Positions 8,600 to 17,139 of a stretch of DNA of 34,922 bases are shown one piece after another (the stretch's first letter is position 1; each line of letters starts with the position of its first letter). Source of the stretch: Bdellovibrionales bacterium RIFOXYD12_FULL_39_22 (GTDB lineage Bacteria > Bdellovibrionota > Bacteriovoracia > Bacteriovoracales > Bacteriovoracaceae); the NCBI GenBank assembly GCA_001770205.1, contig MEQL01000057.1, positions 74,421 to 109,342 on the forward strand. Direction: 5' to 3'. The position numbers were made by a program, and so were the translations under genes. Under the pieces are notes generated by a model, which had not been told where the DNA came from, searched no databases, and was given only the letters and a program-made list of their open reading frames with translations.

Positions 8600-10204
8600 T
8601 TAGTGACGAAAATGCCGACGTTTGGTAAATAACATACTAAGTCCCAACTCATTGCAAGCAGCAATTACTTCCTGATCTTTGATACTACCGCCTGGTTGCA
8701 CTATTGATCTTATCCCCCACTGAGCACATAGCTTAACATTATCTGCAAAAGGAAAAAAACCATCGGAGGCCAAGACCACTTCCGATAAATTAGAGTGGCC
8801 ATTTTCTCGCGCCTTTTCCGCCGCCTGTTTGATACTTAAAAGACGATTAGGATTTCCCATTCCGGCCCCCACAAGTGCTACTTCCTGTTTGGATTTTTTC
8901 ACCAGCGCGATGGCATTACTTTTTAAATGCTTGGCCACCACAGTACCAAAATCGGCCAGCACCATTTTATCATTTGAAAACTTCTGGGTTGTTACGTTAG
9001 TAAATTCATGTTTGCAATCCTCCCAATCATCTTCTTGTACTAACTGTCCTCCCCAAATTGACCTGCTCACTATCTCTTTTTTTAACTGCAAAGGATCAAG
9101 TTGTAAGAGCCGCAAATTTTTTTTGCTAGAAAAAATGGCCTGCGCCTTTGTCGAAAAAGAAGGAGCAATAATTACTTCGATAAATTTATCGCTAAGCCAT
9201 AGCGCACTGGCCTCCTCGATGGCCGAATTTAAGCAAATGATGCTACCAAAACTACTAATGGGATCTCCACTCCAGGCCAACTCTAAGGCCATCTTGGCAT
9301 TCTGCCCCATCGCGGCCCCACAAGTATTTTGATGTTTCACAATAGTGGCCACGGCCGGGAAATCCACCGAAGATTCAAGCTGAAGTAAATCATGGTTACA
9401 ACGAATGGCCGCATCAGCATCTAATAAATTATTATAAGAAAGCTCTTTGCCTTGTAAGGGGCGGGCCGCCGCCAATCCTATCTCATCCAAAGAATTTGCA
9501 TAACAAAATGCTCTCTGATGAGGATTTTCTCCATAACGCAATTTCTTTGCACGCTGTGAAGAAAAATGGATAACAGGCGAAGCTTCTTCATTCTCCCAAC
9601 GTCTCTGCAGCGCTATGGCAATAGCGGAATCATAATCAGCAATCATTTTAAAACTACGCAAAGAACATTTTTTTCTGAAGGCCAGATCAGTCCGGCCATC
9701 ATGAGTCTGTATATTTTCCAAAAACTCTTCATATTCCTGGGAACTATTTAACACTGTTAAATAGCGATAATTTTTGGCCGCGGCCCTAATCATCGTTGGG
9801 CCTCCGATATCAATTTTTTCAATCAACTCATATTCCGCGGCCAAACGTTTAGCATAATCCAAAAAAGGATAAAGGTTACAAACTACCAAATCAATCGGCA
9901 AGACTCCTAATTCAAAGGCCTCTGCTAAATCCCCCTCATGATCACGACGATACAAAAGCGCACTGGCCACCGAAAAACTAATGCTCTTCATTCTTCCACC
10001 AAACGCTTCGGGATTACCGGTAATCGTTTCAAGTGGAGTTGACTCAATACCTTCGGCCTTAAGATGTTCGGCCGTTCCACCGGAAGCAATAATCTCCACA
10101 CCATATTGCTGTAAAATAGAAGCAAGTCGCACAATCCCCTCTTTATCACTAACTGAAAAGAGAGCACGCTTAATCTCAACGAGGCCACTAGTTAAATTAT
10201 TCAT
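8600..10204 (-). CDS. purH: Bifunctional AICAR transformylase / IMP cyclohydrolase
   Basis: Catalyses the last two steps to IMP. The N-terminal cyclohydrolase (MGS-like) domain shows A-L-F-S-V-S-D-K, A-S-G-G-T-A and I-D-I-G-G-P-T-M-I-R-A-A-A-K-N. The transformylase part shows L-R-Y-G-E-N-P-H-Q, V-K-H-Q-N-T-C-G-A-A with the catalytic Lys-His, S-D-G-F-F-P-F-A-D and the standard C-terminus F-T-K-R-R-H-F-R-H. At 534 residues it is normal size. One odd spot is R-M-K-S-I-S-F-S-V-A-S-A-L-L where the family usually reads R-V-K-T-L-H-P-x-x-H-G-G-I-L. The Lys is kept but the H-P and H-G-G are lost, which may affect the cyclohydrolase site. The start at 10204 follows a GGGAG. Confidence 0.95.
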   Translation of the reverse strand: MNNLTSGLVEIKRALFSVSDKEGIVRLASILQQYGVEIIASGGTAEHLKAEGIESTPLETITGNPEAFGGRMKSISFSVASALLYRRDHEGDLAEAFELGVLPIDLVVCNLYPFLDYAKRLAAEYELIEKIDIGGPTMIRAAAKNYRYLTVLNSSQEYEEFLENIQTHDGRTDLAFRKKCSLRSFKMIADYDSAIAIALQRRWENEEASPVIHFSSQRAKKLRYGENPHQRAFCYANSLDEIGLAAARPLQGKELSYNNLLDADAAIRCNHDLLQLESSVDFPAVATIVKHQNTCGAAMGQNAKMALELAWSGDPISSFGSIICLNSAIEEASALWLSDKFIEVIIAPSFSTKAQAIFSSKKNLRLLQLDPLQLKKEIVSRSIWGGQLVQEDDWEDCKHEFTNVTTQKFSNDKMVLADFGTVVAKHLKSNAIALVKKSKQEVALVGAGMGNPNRLLSIKQAAEKARENGHSNLSEVVLASDGFFPFADNVKLCAQWGIRSIVQPGGSIKDQEVIAACNELGLSMLFTKRRHFRH

Positions 10205-10218
10205 AGATTTTTCTCCCG

Positions 10219-10983
10219 TTAAGAATGCTGTAAATAAGTAACCATTGATTTCAAAATATCATCCTCTATGGCATGCTGATGACTCTCCAATAAAATTGCC
10301 TCGGGATGCGGCATCATGCCCAAAATAAAACCACTTTCGTCACAAACCCCAGCAATTGAATCGGCATCTATTACTTCTGAATTTTTACTTTCATAGCGCA
10401 GAGGAATTTGTCCTCGTTCTGCCAAATAAAGAGGCCCACTTGGCCATTTTTTATCAAAAACCACTCTTCCTTCACCATTGCGAATAGGAAGACGAATTTT
10501 TTTCCCTTTGATGGCCTCCGTCCATTTACATATTGAATTAGAAGCGACCTCTAAAGTTACCCAGCGATCAATAAACTGACGGCCATAGTTGGGGGCCAAG
10601 GCAAACATTCGCTTTTTTTTCCCACTCTCCGGAAGAAGATTCATTTTTACTAAAATCTGAAACCCGTTGCAAATTCCGATGATGGGATGTCTTTGGGCCA
10701 CATATTCTTGAAACAAATCATTCATCACCGCTTTAAATTTTAGGGCCATAATTTGGCCACTGCCTAATTCATCTCCAAAAGAAAATCCTCCCGGTATGGC
10801 CAATCCTTGAAAATTAAAAAGTCTGGCCGGCGAAGTTAGTAAATCATTAATGTGCATAATTTCCGCTTCTGCATGGGATCGCTGAAATGCCAGCTTGGTC
10901 TCCTTCTCACAATTAATTCCATCTCCTGCAATAATTAAAAAAGTTGGCCGAGATGGTGTCTTTTTGATTTTATTTTTTTTCAT
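10219..10983 (-). CDS. purQ: Phosphoribosylformylglycinamidine synthase, glutaminase subunit
   Basis: Class I glutamine amidotransferase that feeds ammonia to PurL. Visible are G-D-G-I-N-C-E near the N-terminus, I-P-G-G-F-S-F-G-D, the nucleophile elbow G-I-C-N-G-F-Q and the late M-P-H-P-E that supplies the His-Glu pair. I chose the ATG at 10983, which overlaps the purL stop as ATGA, typical of translational coupling; another ATG at 10998 would add five residues inside purL. Keeping PurQ separate while PurL is large indicates a multisubunit enzyme. purH starts 14 bases downstream. Confidence 0.94.
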   Translation of the reverse strand: MKKNKIKKTPSRPTFLIIAGDGINCEKETKLAFQRSHAEAEIMHINDLLTSPARLFNFQGLAIPGGFSFGDELGSGQIMALKFKAVMNDLFQEYVAQRHPIIGICNGFQILVKMNLLPESGKKKRMFALAPNYGRQFIDRWVTLEVASNSICKWTEAIKGKKIRLPIRNGEGRVVFDKKWPSGPLYLAERGQIPLRYESKNSEVIDADSIAGVCDESGFILGMMPHPEAILLESHQHAIEDDILKSMVTYLQHS

Positions 10984-13900
10984 AATGTTTTCATCCATGC
11001 CTGTTTTAGTTTATCTACTGATAAAGAGATAACGTTTTTATTTTTACTGTCCAAAACTTCTAATTCTTTTTTTTGAGTAACCACTCCTAACTCTTTTACT
11101 TCTACTGCTTCAAAGCATTTTAAAAACTCTGCTCGCCGATTGGCTGCGACTGTTACTAAGAATCTGCCGGATGCTTCTCCGAAGCAAAAATTAATTATTT
11201 TGGACAAATCGTTTTTCGTCTCTTTTGCCAAAGCAATATTCCCCCCAAGCTCTCCTCCGATCATAGATTCGGCCATCGCCACTAATAATCCACCATCTGA
11301 AAGATCGTGAGATGATTTAATAAGTCCGGCCAGTTGTGCCCGACGCAGCAAATGATAAAGAGTAAAATTGTCCTTCAAAAAAGGTTGTGGTATTTGGGCC
11401 AGTGACGCATTATTTTCTATCGTATAAAGTTGTGCAAACTCTGAGGCCAACATCCCTTCTCCATTTTTTCCTAAAAGAAAAATCAAATCTCCCGGATCTT
11501 TAAATTCCGAAGTAACCAAATAATTCATTGAGGCCTTGCTTAGACATGTTATCAAAAGGGTTGGCACTACACTTATTTCAACGCGATCGCCTCCTCGTGT
11601 TTTTCCTTTAAAATCATTTTTCATACTATCTTTTCCACTAACCAGAGGTAATCCATAGGCCAGCGCAATATCGTGCAGGCCGGCGGCCGCTCGCACCAAC
11701 TGGCCTAATTTATATGCCCCATCCGGATTTTTTTCTGATTCCACAGGATCTGGCCAACAAAAATTATCTAACAAACAACAAAGAGATAGATCTCCTCCGG
11801 AAGAGACCACATTGCGAACGGCCTCATCTACTGCATATTGGGCCATTAAATATGGATCATACCAAGAATAGCGAGGGGCCAAACCACATCCTAGCGCAAC
11901 TCCTTCTTCAATATTTCCATCATGGGGATATGCCCATAAAATTGCACCATCGGCAACTCCATGGCCTTTTTTTCCTCCAAATGGTTTGATGGCCGTTGCT
12001 CCTTGCACTTCGTGATCATACTGTCGAACCCAAGACTCTTTGGACGAAATGTTAGGAGAAGATAACAGTTGCAGCAAGACGTCTGACAGAAAATTAGACG
12101 TCGGCACAATTTCTTTTTTTTCTATTTTCTCTCCGTACACAGCAATAGACCTCGGGCCATTCCATCTCGCCTCTAATTTCATGGCCGGAAGTGAATGATG
12201 TAAAAAGTCCAAAGATAATCTGGCCACTAACTTTTTTTCATAGCAAGCTTCAAAAAAACCGCTGCTATTAAATTGTCCAATCTCTGTGGCCAAAACTCCC
12301 CGTCTGTTGGCCAGAGACAAAAAGTCCGACAACTTCTCTGGCGAAACTGCTAACGTCATCCTTTCTTGGCTTTCACTAATTAATAATTCATAAGGAGCTA
12401 GTCCACGATACTTTACCGGACAAGCAGAAAGATCAATGGTAACACCGTTGGTATGTAGCGCCATCTCTCCCACGCTAGAACTTAATCCACCAGCTCCATT
12501 GTCCGTAATCGCTCGATATAACCCCACGTCACGCGCTTCTAAAATAAAATCATGCATTCGTTTTTGAGTAAGAGGATCGCCAATTTGGACTGCACTACTC
12601 GGAGAAGTCTCGCTTAACTCTTGAGAGCTAAACGTCGCACCGTGAATACCATCACAACCAATAGCGCCGCCAATCATCACCACGCGATCACCTGAAACAA
12701 TCTCTTTTTTACTACTGGCAGATCCGTCTGTTAATTGCTGCGGCATCACACCAACAGTGCCTACAAAAACAAGTGGTTTACCCAAATAACTAGGATCAAA
12801 AAAGAAAGCGCCATTTACTGTAGGAATTCCACTTTTATTGCCCCCATCTAATACTCCGCGGTGAACTCCTTCTAAAATACGGCGCGGATGTGCCATCTTT
12901 GCTGGCAATTTATCTAACTGCGAAGAGGAAGGCCAATGAGGTGGGGGAAGACAAAAGACATCCAAATTGGCCATCGGTTTGGCCCCCATTCCTGTTCCTA
13001 AAATATCTCGATTGACTCCTAAAATTCCCGTAAGCGCCCCGCCATAGGGATCAAGCGCAGAAGGAGTATTATGTGTTTCTACTTTTATGCAATAATCTAT
13101 TTTATTATCAAACCGAACAATTCCCGCATTGTCTGAAAAAACGGAGATCAACCAATCCAGTTCTCTGGCCTTTGCAATTTTTTTAGTAGCACCTTTAATA
13201 TAGCGACGATAAAGGCCTTCGGAAATAGATAGATTGCCTAATGCCTGATAATCTTTACTTTCAAGTTTTTCATGATAGGAAATATCCGCCGAAAAAATTT
13301 TATGCTTACAATGTTCACTCCAGGTTTGCGCCAACATCTCTAACTCTACATCTGTAGGATGAGGCCCAAGTCCTAGCTTAATGCGACTTTCTATTACCTC
13401 CTCTGTTGCAAAATAATTTTTTATATGCTTCATTTCTGACAAAGATAGCGCCAAACAACGCCTATCACTTAATGCTATTAACTCCTCATCCGAAAGCTCT
13501 AATGAAATTGCTGTGGCAGATGCTGAATGATTGAGCACCACCTCGCGAAAATTAATCTTTGAAAATCGCTCTAATTTTATGAAGTCATCAAGGGAGTAAA
13601 CGGCCACCTCTTCAATAATTTCATTGGCCCACAGCTCACAAGTTAATTTAGTAATAGTTGCAAGATCTATCTTTTGATTGGCCTTGAAATAATAAAGCAT
13701 TCCACTTTGGGCCCTACAATTTTTAGAAAACAACCCCAGCGCTTCTTTTACTACCTGGGCCTGATTATCAGTTACCCCTGGGCGATAAGAAACCGAGGCA
13801 ACAAAATGATAATCCGAAAAAAGGCCTGATTCCTCTTTTATCAATTCTTCTAAAATTGGATCATAAAAAATCTCTTCATCTTGAGATTGCCAATTAGCAC

Positions 13901-14033
13901 ACTCCACTAAAAAAAATTCCACAGTGGAGATCGCGGCAAAAGATAGATTGAAAAATTTATTGGCCGCCGCCATCAACGCTTGCTCTCCTTCAACGTCATG
14001 CCGTTTTCTCTTTTCTAATCTAACTGTTGTCAT
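10980..14033 (-). CDS. purL: FGAM synthase PurL with fused N-terminal PurS-like region
   Basis: Converts FGAR plus glutamine-derived ammonia to FGAM. At 1017 residues it is intermediate between small PurL (about 740, with separate PurS and PurQ) and the 1290-residue form with a built-in glutaminase. Residues 1-165 contain two PurS-like lobes; the second is marked by Y-R-P-G-V-T-D-N-Q-A (83-92). A linker domain leads to G-P-H-P-T-D-V-E and W-S-E-H-C-K-H-K at about 238-245. Further on are V-E-T-H-N-T-P-S-A and, late, H-D-L-S-D-G-G-L. There is no glutaminase domain; purQ follows with an ATGA overlap, and no separate purS is present. The start overlaps the purN stop in the same way and has GAGGA 7 bases upstream. 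Confidence 0.94.
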   Translation of the reverse strand: MTTVRLEKRKRHDVEGEQALMAAANKFFNLSFAAISTVEFFLVECANWQSQDEEIFYDPILEELIKEESGLFSDYHFVASVSYRPGVTDNQAQVVKEALGLFSKNCRAQSGMLYYFKANQKIDLATITKLTCELWANEIIEEVAVYSLDDFIKLERFSKINFREVVLNHSASATAISLELSDEELIALSDRRCLALSLSEMKHIKNYFATEEVIESRIKLGLGPHPTDVELEMLAQTWSEHCKHKIFSADISYHEKLESKDYQALGNLSISEGLYRRYIKGATKKIAKARELDWLISVFSDNAGIVRFDNKIDYCIKVETHNTPSALDPYGGALTGILGVNRDILGTGMGAKPMANLDVFCLPPPHWPSSSQLDKLPAKMAHPRRILEGVHRGVLDGGNKSGIPTVNGAFFFDPSYLGKPLVFVGTVGVMPQQLTDGSASSKKEIVSGDRVVMIGGAIGCDGIHGATFSSQELSETSPSSAVQIGDPLTQKRMHDFILEARDVGLYRAITDNGAGGLSSSVGEMALHTNGVTIDLSACPVKYRGLAPYELLISESQERMTLAVSPEKLSDFLSLANRRGVLATEIGQFNSSGFFEACYEKKLVARLSLDFLHHSLPAMKLEARWNGPRSIAVYGEKIEKKEIVPTSNFLSDVLLQLLSSPNISSKESWVRQYDHEVQGATAIKPFGGKKGHGVADGAILWAYPHDGNIEEGVALGCGLAPRYSWYDPYLMAQYAVDEAVRNVVSSGGDLSLCCLLDNFCWPDPVESEKNPDGAYKLGQLVRAAAGLHDIALAYGLPLVSGKDSMKNDFKGKTRGGDRVEISVVPTLLITCLSKASMNYLVTSEFKDPGDLIFLLGKNGEGMLASEFAQLYTIENNASLAQIPQPFLKDNFTLYHLLRRAQLAGLIKSSHDLSDGGLLVAMAESMIGGELGGNIALAKETKNDLSKIINFCFGEASGRFLVTVAANRRAEFLKCFEAVEVKELGVVTQKKELEVLDSKNKNVISLSVDKLKQAWMKTL

Positions 14034-14671
14034 TTTAAATCCTCACTGGTTATTTGCGTCCTATAGGTTTCGATTTTTTCTAAGGCCTCTAAGTAAAGCA
14101 CATGCTCTACCGCCAACCCTTTGCGAATAAAACTCTCTAGCGTATCGTGCTCTTCACGTTCAAAACTTCGCTGCATGATAATTTGTCCACTATCTACTCC
14201 CTCATCTACAAAATGAATTGTAACACCCGCTACTTTCACTCCAAAATCATAGGCCTGTTGATACGCATTTTTCCCCCTAAAACTTGGTAGCAACGAGGGA
14301 TGAACATTAATTACTCGCGCACATCCTAAAGCTTGATCATAAAAATGAGAAAGAAATTCTCCACTCAATATGCGCATATAACCGGCCAAAAAAAGCCAAT
14401 CACATTTTTGGTTTACTAAAATTTCTATAATAGAAAGTTCATGTGCTCTTTTTCTCTGCTTTTTATCGACAATAGCACTATTGGGCGAAACAACCACCGC
14501 CTTTACGCCTAAGGCCGTTGCACGTTGTAGAGCATAGGCAGAAGCATTATCACTAATCAAACAAGTTGCCTGAAATTTATCAGGCCGATGAGAAGTATAG
14601 CGTAAAATATTTTCGGCATTACTACCGTTACCTGATGCTAAAATAGCAAATCTAATTTTAGATGAGCCCAA
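14030..14671 (-). CDS. purN: Phosphoribosylglycinamide formyltransferase
   Basis: Transfers formyl from 10-formyl-tetrahydrofolate to GAR. Motifs are I-L-A-S-G-N-G-S-N at the N-terminus, V-I-N-V-H-P-S-L-L-P-S-F-R-G with the catalytic Asn-x-His, and H-F-V-D-E-G-V-D-S-G-Q-I. No ATG lies near the conserved start. The frame could begin at TTG 14713 or GTG 14692, but I prefer TTG 14671: GAGG lies 5 bases before it and it gives a 213-residue protein of normal size that begins just before the first conserved strand. This start overlaps the end of purD by 14 bases. purL starts in an ATGA overlap with the purN stop. Confidence 0.92.
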   Translation of the reverse strand: MGSSKIRFAILASGNGSNAENILRYTSHRPDKFQATCLISDNASAYALQRATALGVKAVVVSPNSAIVDKKQRKRAHELSIIEILVNQKCDWLFLAGYMRILSGEFLSHFYDQALGCARVINVHPSLLPSFRGKNAYQQAYDFGVKVAGVTIHFVDEGVDSGQIIMQRSFEREEHDTLESFIRKGLAVEHVLYLEALEKIETYRTQITSEDLK

Positions 14672-15974
14672 TATCCCCTCGCCAATGAGCACCCTTGAAT
14701 TTAATTTTATCAATCAAACTATATGCTATCTCGCGCGCCGCTTGACAGTTTGCGCCCACTCCCGTAACCCCCAAAACTCTTCCACTGCTATTTATTAAAT
14801 GGCCATCCTGCTCACTAACTCCACTAAAGGCCACGGCCGCTTGTTCGGCCGCTGACATTTCGCTTATTAAGATTTTTTGATTTAAAAGTAATCCACCGTC
14901 ATAAATATCGGGATAACCCGCAGAGGCCATCACCACATGGATGGCAACCTGATTATGATGAAACTGCACTGCCCCATCATCCATAAACTTCAAAGAACCA
15001 CTGGCCGCGGCCACTAGTGGAATTAAAATATCTCCAGCATATAAGGCCATTAGGGCCTGACATTCCGGATCCCCAAAACGCACATTAAATTCGATCACCT
15101 TAAGTTCGGCAGTATCTTCACCAACACCATCACCCTCTTCGATCATTAGGCCTGCGAATAAAATTCCTTTGAAAGGTATTTGGGCCTTTCGCATTCCTTC
15201 TACCGTCGGAGCAAAAACCAGATCACTAATTCGTTGGCGCAATTTCTTTGAAGGCCAATCGTGAGATGCCATAGATCCCATCCCGCCCGTGTTGGGGCCT
15301 TGGCCTCCATCACATAGTTGTTTGTAATCGGTGGCATATCCAAAAGGAATAAAATTCTCCCCGTCACAAAGAGCGAAGGCCGAAATCTCTCGTCCATAAA
15401 GTCGTTTTTCGATAATAATTTTTTCTGCCGAAACAGCACACTTTCTATTTGCCATTAAATCATAGACGGCCTGATGGGCCTCCTCGGCATTTTTACAAAC
15501 AAAAACTCCCTTGCCTCCGGCCAAACCATCGGCCTTCACCACTACTCCCTCTGGCATATCACAAAAATTAAGATATTGATGGGCCGCCGCCTCTTCTTGA
15601 AAAATGGCAAAGGGAGCAGTGGGTATTTTATTCTTTTTCATGAAATTCTTGGCAAAGGCCTTCGAACTCTCTAATTGTGATGCCGCCTTTGTTGGCCCTA
15701 GAATCAAAATGCCACAACGCTCTAGTTCATCTACCACTCCTAGGGCCAAAGGCGTTTCTGGCCCGACGATTACCAAATCAGCACCGAAAAAAATAGTGGC
15801 CTGCACAATTTTGGCGATATCCACAATAGAGATTGCTTGCAGTAAAACTTTATTAATTTGTAAAAGGCCAACATTTCCGGGAATCACCAAAATTTTTTCT
15901 ACCGCTGGCGATTCGCTGAGTTTTTTTGCCAGGGCAAATTCACGGCCCCCACTACCTAATACTACCACTCTCAT
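14658..15974 (-). CDS. purD: Phosphoribosylamine-glycine ligase (GAR synthetase)
   Basis: ATP-grasp ligase joining phosphoribosylamine and glycine. The protein opens with V-V-V-L-G-S-G-G-R-E, then I-P-G-N-V-G, V-G-P-E-T-P-L-A, V-V-K-A-D-G-L-A-G-G-K-G-V (ATP-grasp loop), G-G-Q-G-P-N-T-G-G-M-G-S-M and E-F-N-V-R-F-G-D-P-E near the metal site. At 438 residues it is normal length. The start codon overlaps the purC stop (ATGA) and has GGAG 8 bases upstream. Its last codons contain the start and ribosome site of purN. Confidence 0.96.
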   Translation of the reverse strand: MRVVVLGSGGREFALAKKLSESPAVEKILVIPGNVGLLQINKVLLQAISIVDIAKIVQATIFFGADLVIVGPETPLALGVVDELERCGILILGPTKAASQLESSKAFAKNFMKKNKIPTAPFAIFQEEAAAHQYLNFCDMPEGVVVKADGLAGGKGVFVCKNAEEAHQAVYDLMANRKCAVSAEKIIIEKRLYGREISAFALCDGENFIPFGYATDYKQLCDGGQGPNTGGMGSMASHDWPSKKLRQRISDLVFAPTVEGMRKAQIPFKGILFAGLMIEEGDGVGEDTAELKVIEFNVRFGDPECQALMALYAGDILIPLVAAASGSLKFMDDGAVQFHHNQVAIHVVMASAGYPDIYDGGLLLNQKILISEMSAAEQAAVAFSGVSEQDGHLINSSGRVLGVTGVGANCQAAREIAYSLIDKIKFKGAHWRGDIGLI

Positions 15975-17134
15975 CGTAATTTCTCCGCCACTACAGAGAG
16001 ATTGTCACAATCATAAAAATAGCGCTCTTTAAAAAAATGTTCTCCTAAATGATTGGCAAAGGCCCTATACATGGAAGAAAAAATCTTAAGCTTATCCGGC
16101 CATATCCGCGGAGGACTCTGTCCCAATCTCTCCTCGCAAATCCGCTGCCAATTCTCTATTCCTTCTTCTTTGCCTAAAATTTTTGCCTCCGCAACTGCCA
16201 CATACCAAGCACTATCACGATAAAATTCTCGCATCTTCTCTTTGGTTAGTTGTGCTCCTTGGTAGAGCAGTCGCAATTCATCCGGCCCAATGGAATCAAC
16301 GAGGATTAACTCCCGTGTCCCATCAGCTTTTAGATCTTCTCCCCAACACATCTCCAACTTCCCATCACAAAGTTCAACTTCACACTCTGCCAATAGATCT
16401 TTAAGCCTCAAAGCAATAAGTGAAACACTCTCTTTTAGCTTAGCAAATTCTAAATCACTCATTCCGGCCATCTCTTGTGCTTGAGCGTAAGATAGGTAAC
16501 GATCGGTTGTTTCCAACTTGCTGGAAAATTCTATCAATGGAATATTAAATTTTTCGGGCAATTTTTTGTCAATCTCTATTCCCAGCTCTCGACAATAGCG
16601 GCCATCTCCTAGTCTGGAAAAAAGAGAACTACCAGGCGGAAGTGAAAAGCGAAAAATAATCTCCAGAGGAATAAGTGTATTGCGTAAACTCTTTTTATAA
16701 GCAGAATAATCCCAACAAATCTTGCCATGGTGCCAAATAGCGGCCGGCCGCATTACCTCTATTTTTTTCACCATCAGCAAATCATCTTGTGCCCCCATTC
16801 CATAGCAATGATGGGCCACTCCCAAAGTGGCAAATTCCCGGTAGATCTCACTTTTTTCAATCTCCGCATATCCTTGAACGTTTTTAATATTTTGAACATT
16901 GCGAATATTCTGAATAAGAGGCCATTGCTGCCAACGCACTGGATCTCCTAGCAATTTAAAAAAAATATTTCCAATCAAGGCCAAGGCCCGCCCCTTATCA
17001 TCAATGGTATCTGGCATTTTTCCCCAATCAAAAACAGAAAAGGCATCTGAATATTTAAAAAGATAAAAAGGTTTATTTTCTACCGACAAAACAGATTTAA
17101 CGGAACCTTCGTAAATGAGTTGACAATGATCCAT
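15971..17134 (-). CDS. purC: SAICAR synthetase, divergent and enlarged
   Basis: Ligates aspartate to CAIR using ATP. The fold is recognised from L-I-Y-E-G-S-V-K-S-V at the N-terminus, the F-K-Y-S-D-A-F-S-V-F-D-W-G strand (family D-x-x-S-x-x-D), L-P-P-G-S-S-L in the region where the family has A-A-G-S-L, and L-V-D-S-I-G-P-D-E-L-R-L in place of the common G-D-E-x-S-P-D-x-x-R. At 387 residues it is about 90-150 longer than most bacterial PurC, with extra sequence around residues 75-130 (including a duplicated hexapeptide) and at the C-terminus. I chose ATG 17134, since AGGAGG lies 8 bases upstream and overlaps the purE stop; a GTG at 17143 is the alternative. Being in the pur operon makes the role firm despite divergence. 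Confidence 0.88.
   Translation of the reverse strand: MDHCQLIYEGSVKSVLSVENKPFYLFKYSDAFSVFDWGKMPDTIDDKGRALALIGNIFFKLLGDPVRWQQWPLIQNIRNVQNIKNVQGYAEIEKSEIYREFATLGVAHHCYGMGAQDDLLMVKKIEVMRPAAIWHHGKICWDYSAYKKSLRNTLIPLEIIFRFSLPPGSSLFSRLGDGRYCRELGIEIDKKLPEKFNIPLIEFSSKLETTDRYLSYAQAQEMAGMSDLEFAKLKESVSLIALRLKDLLAECEVELCDGKLEMCWGEDLKADGTRELILVDSIGPDELRLLYQGAQLTKEKMREFYRDSAWYVAVAEAKILGKEEGIENWQRICEERLGQSPPRIWPDKLKIFSSMYRAFANHLGEHFFKERYFYDCDNLSVVAEKLR
16877..16912 (-). repeat. Imperfect 18-base tandem duplication inside purC
   Basis: Two adjacent 18-base units encode the hexapeptides Q-N-I-R-N-V and Q-N-I-K-N-V. They differ at a few, mostly silent or conservative, positions. The duplication lies in the region where this PurC is longer than its relatives. 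Confidence 0.7.
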
Positions 17135-17139
17135 CTCTA

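Noticed and set aside
7591..8664. Extended purM starting at 8664
   Set aside because: The extra 26 residues overlap the end of purH and do not resemble PurM; a strong ribosome site marks the ATG at 8586.
14030..14713. purN starting at TTG 14713
   Set aside because: No ribosome site, and it adds 14 residues absent from the family; the TTG at 14671 fits better.
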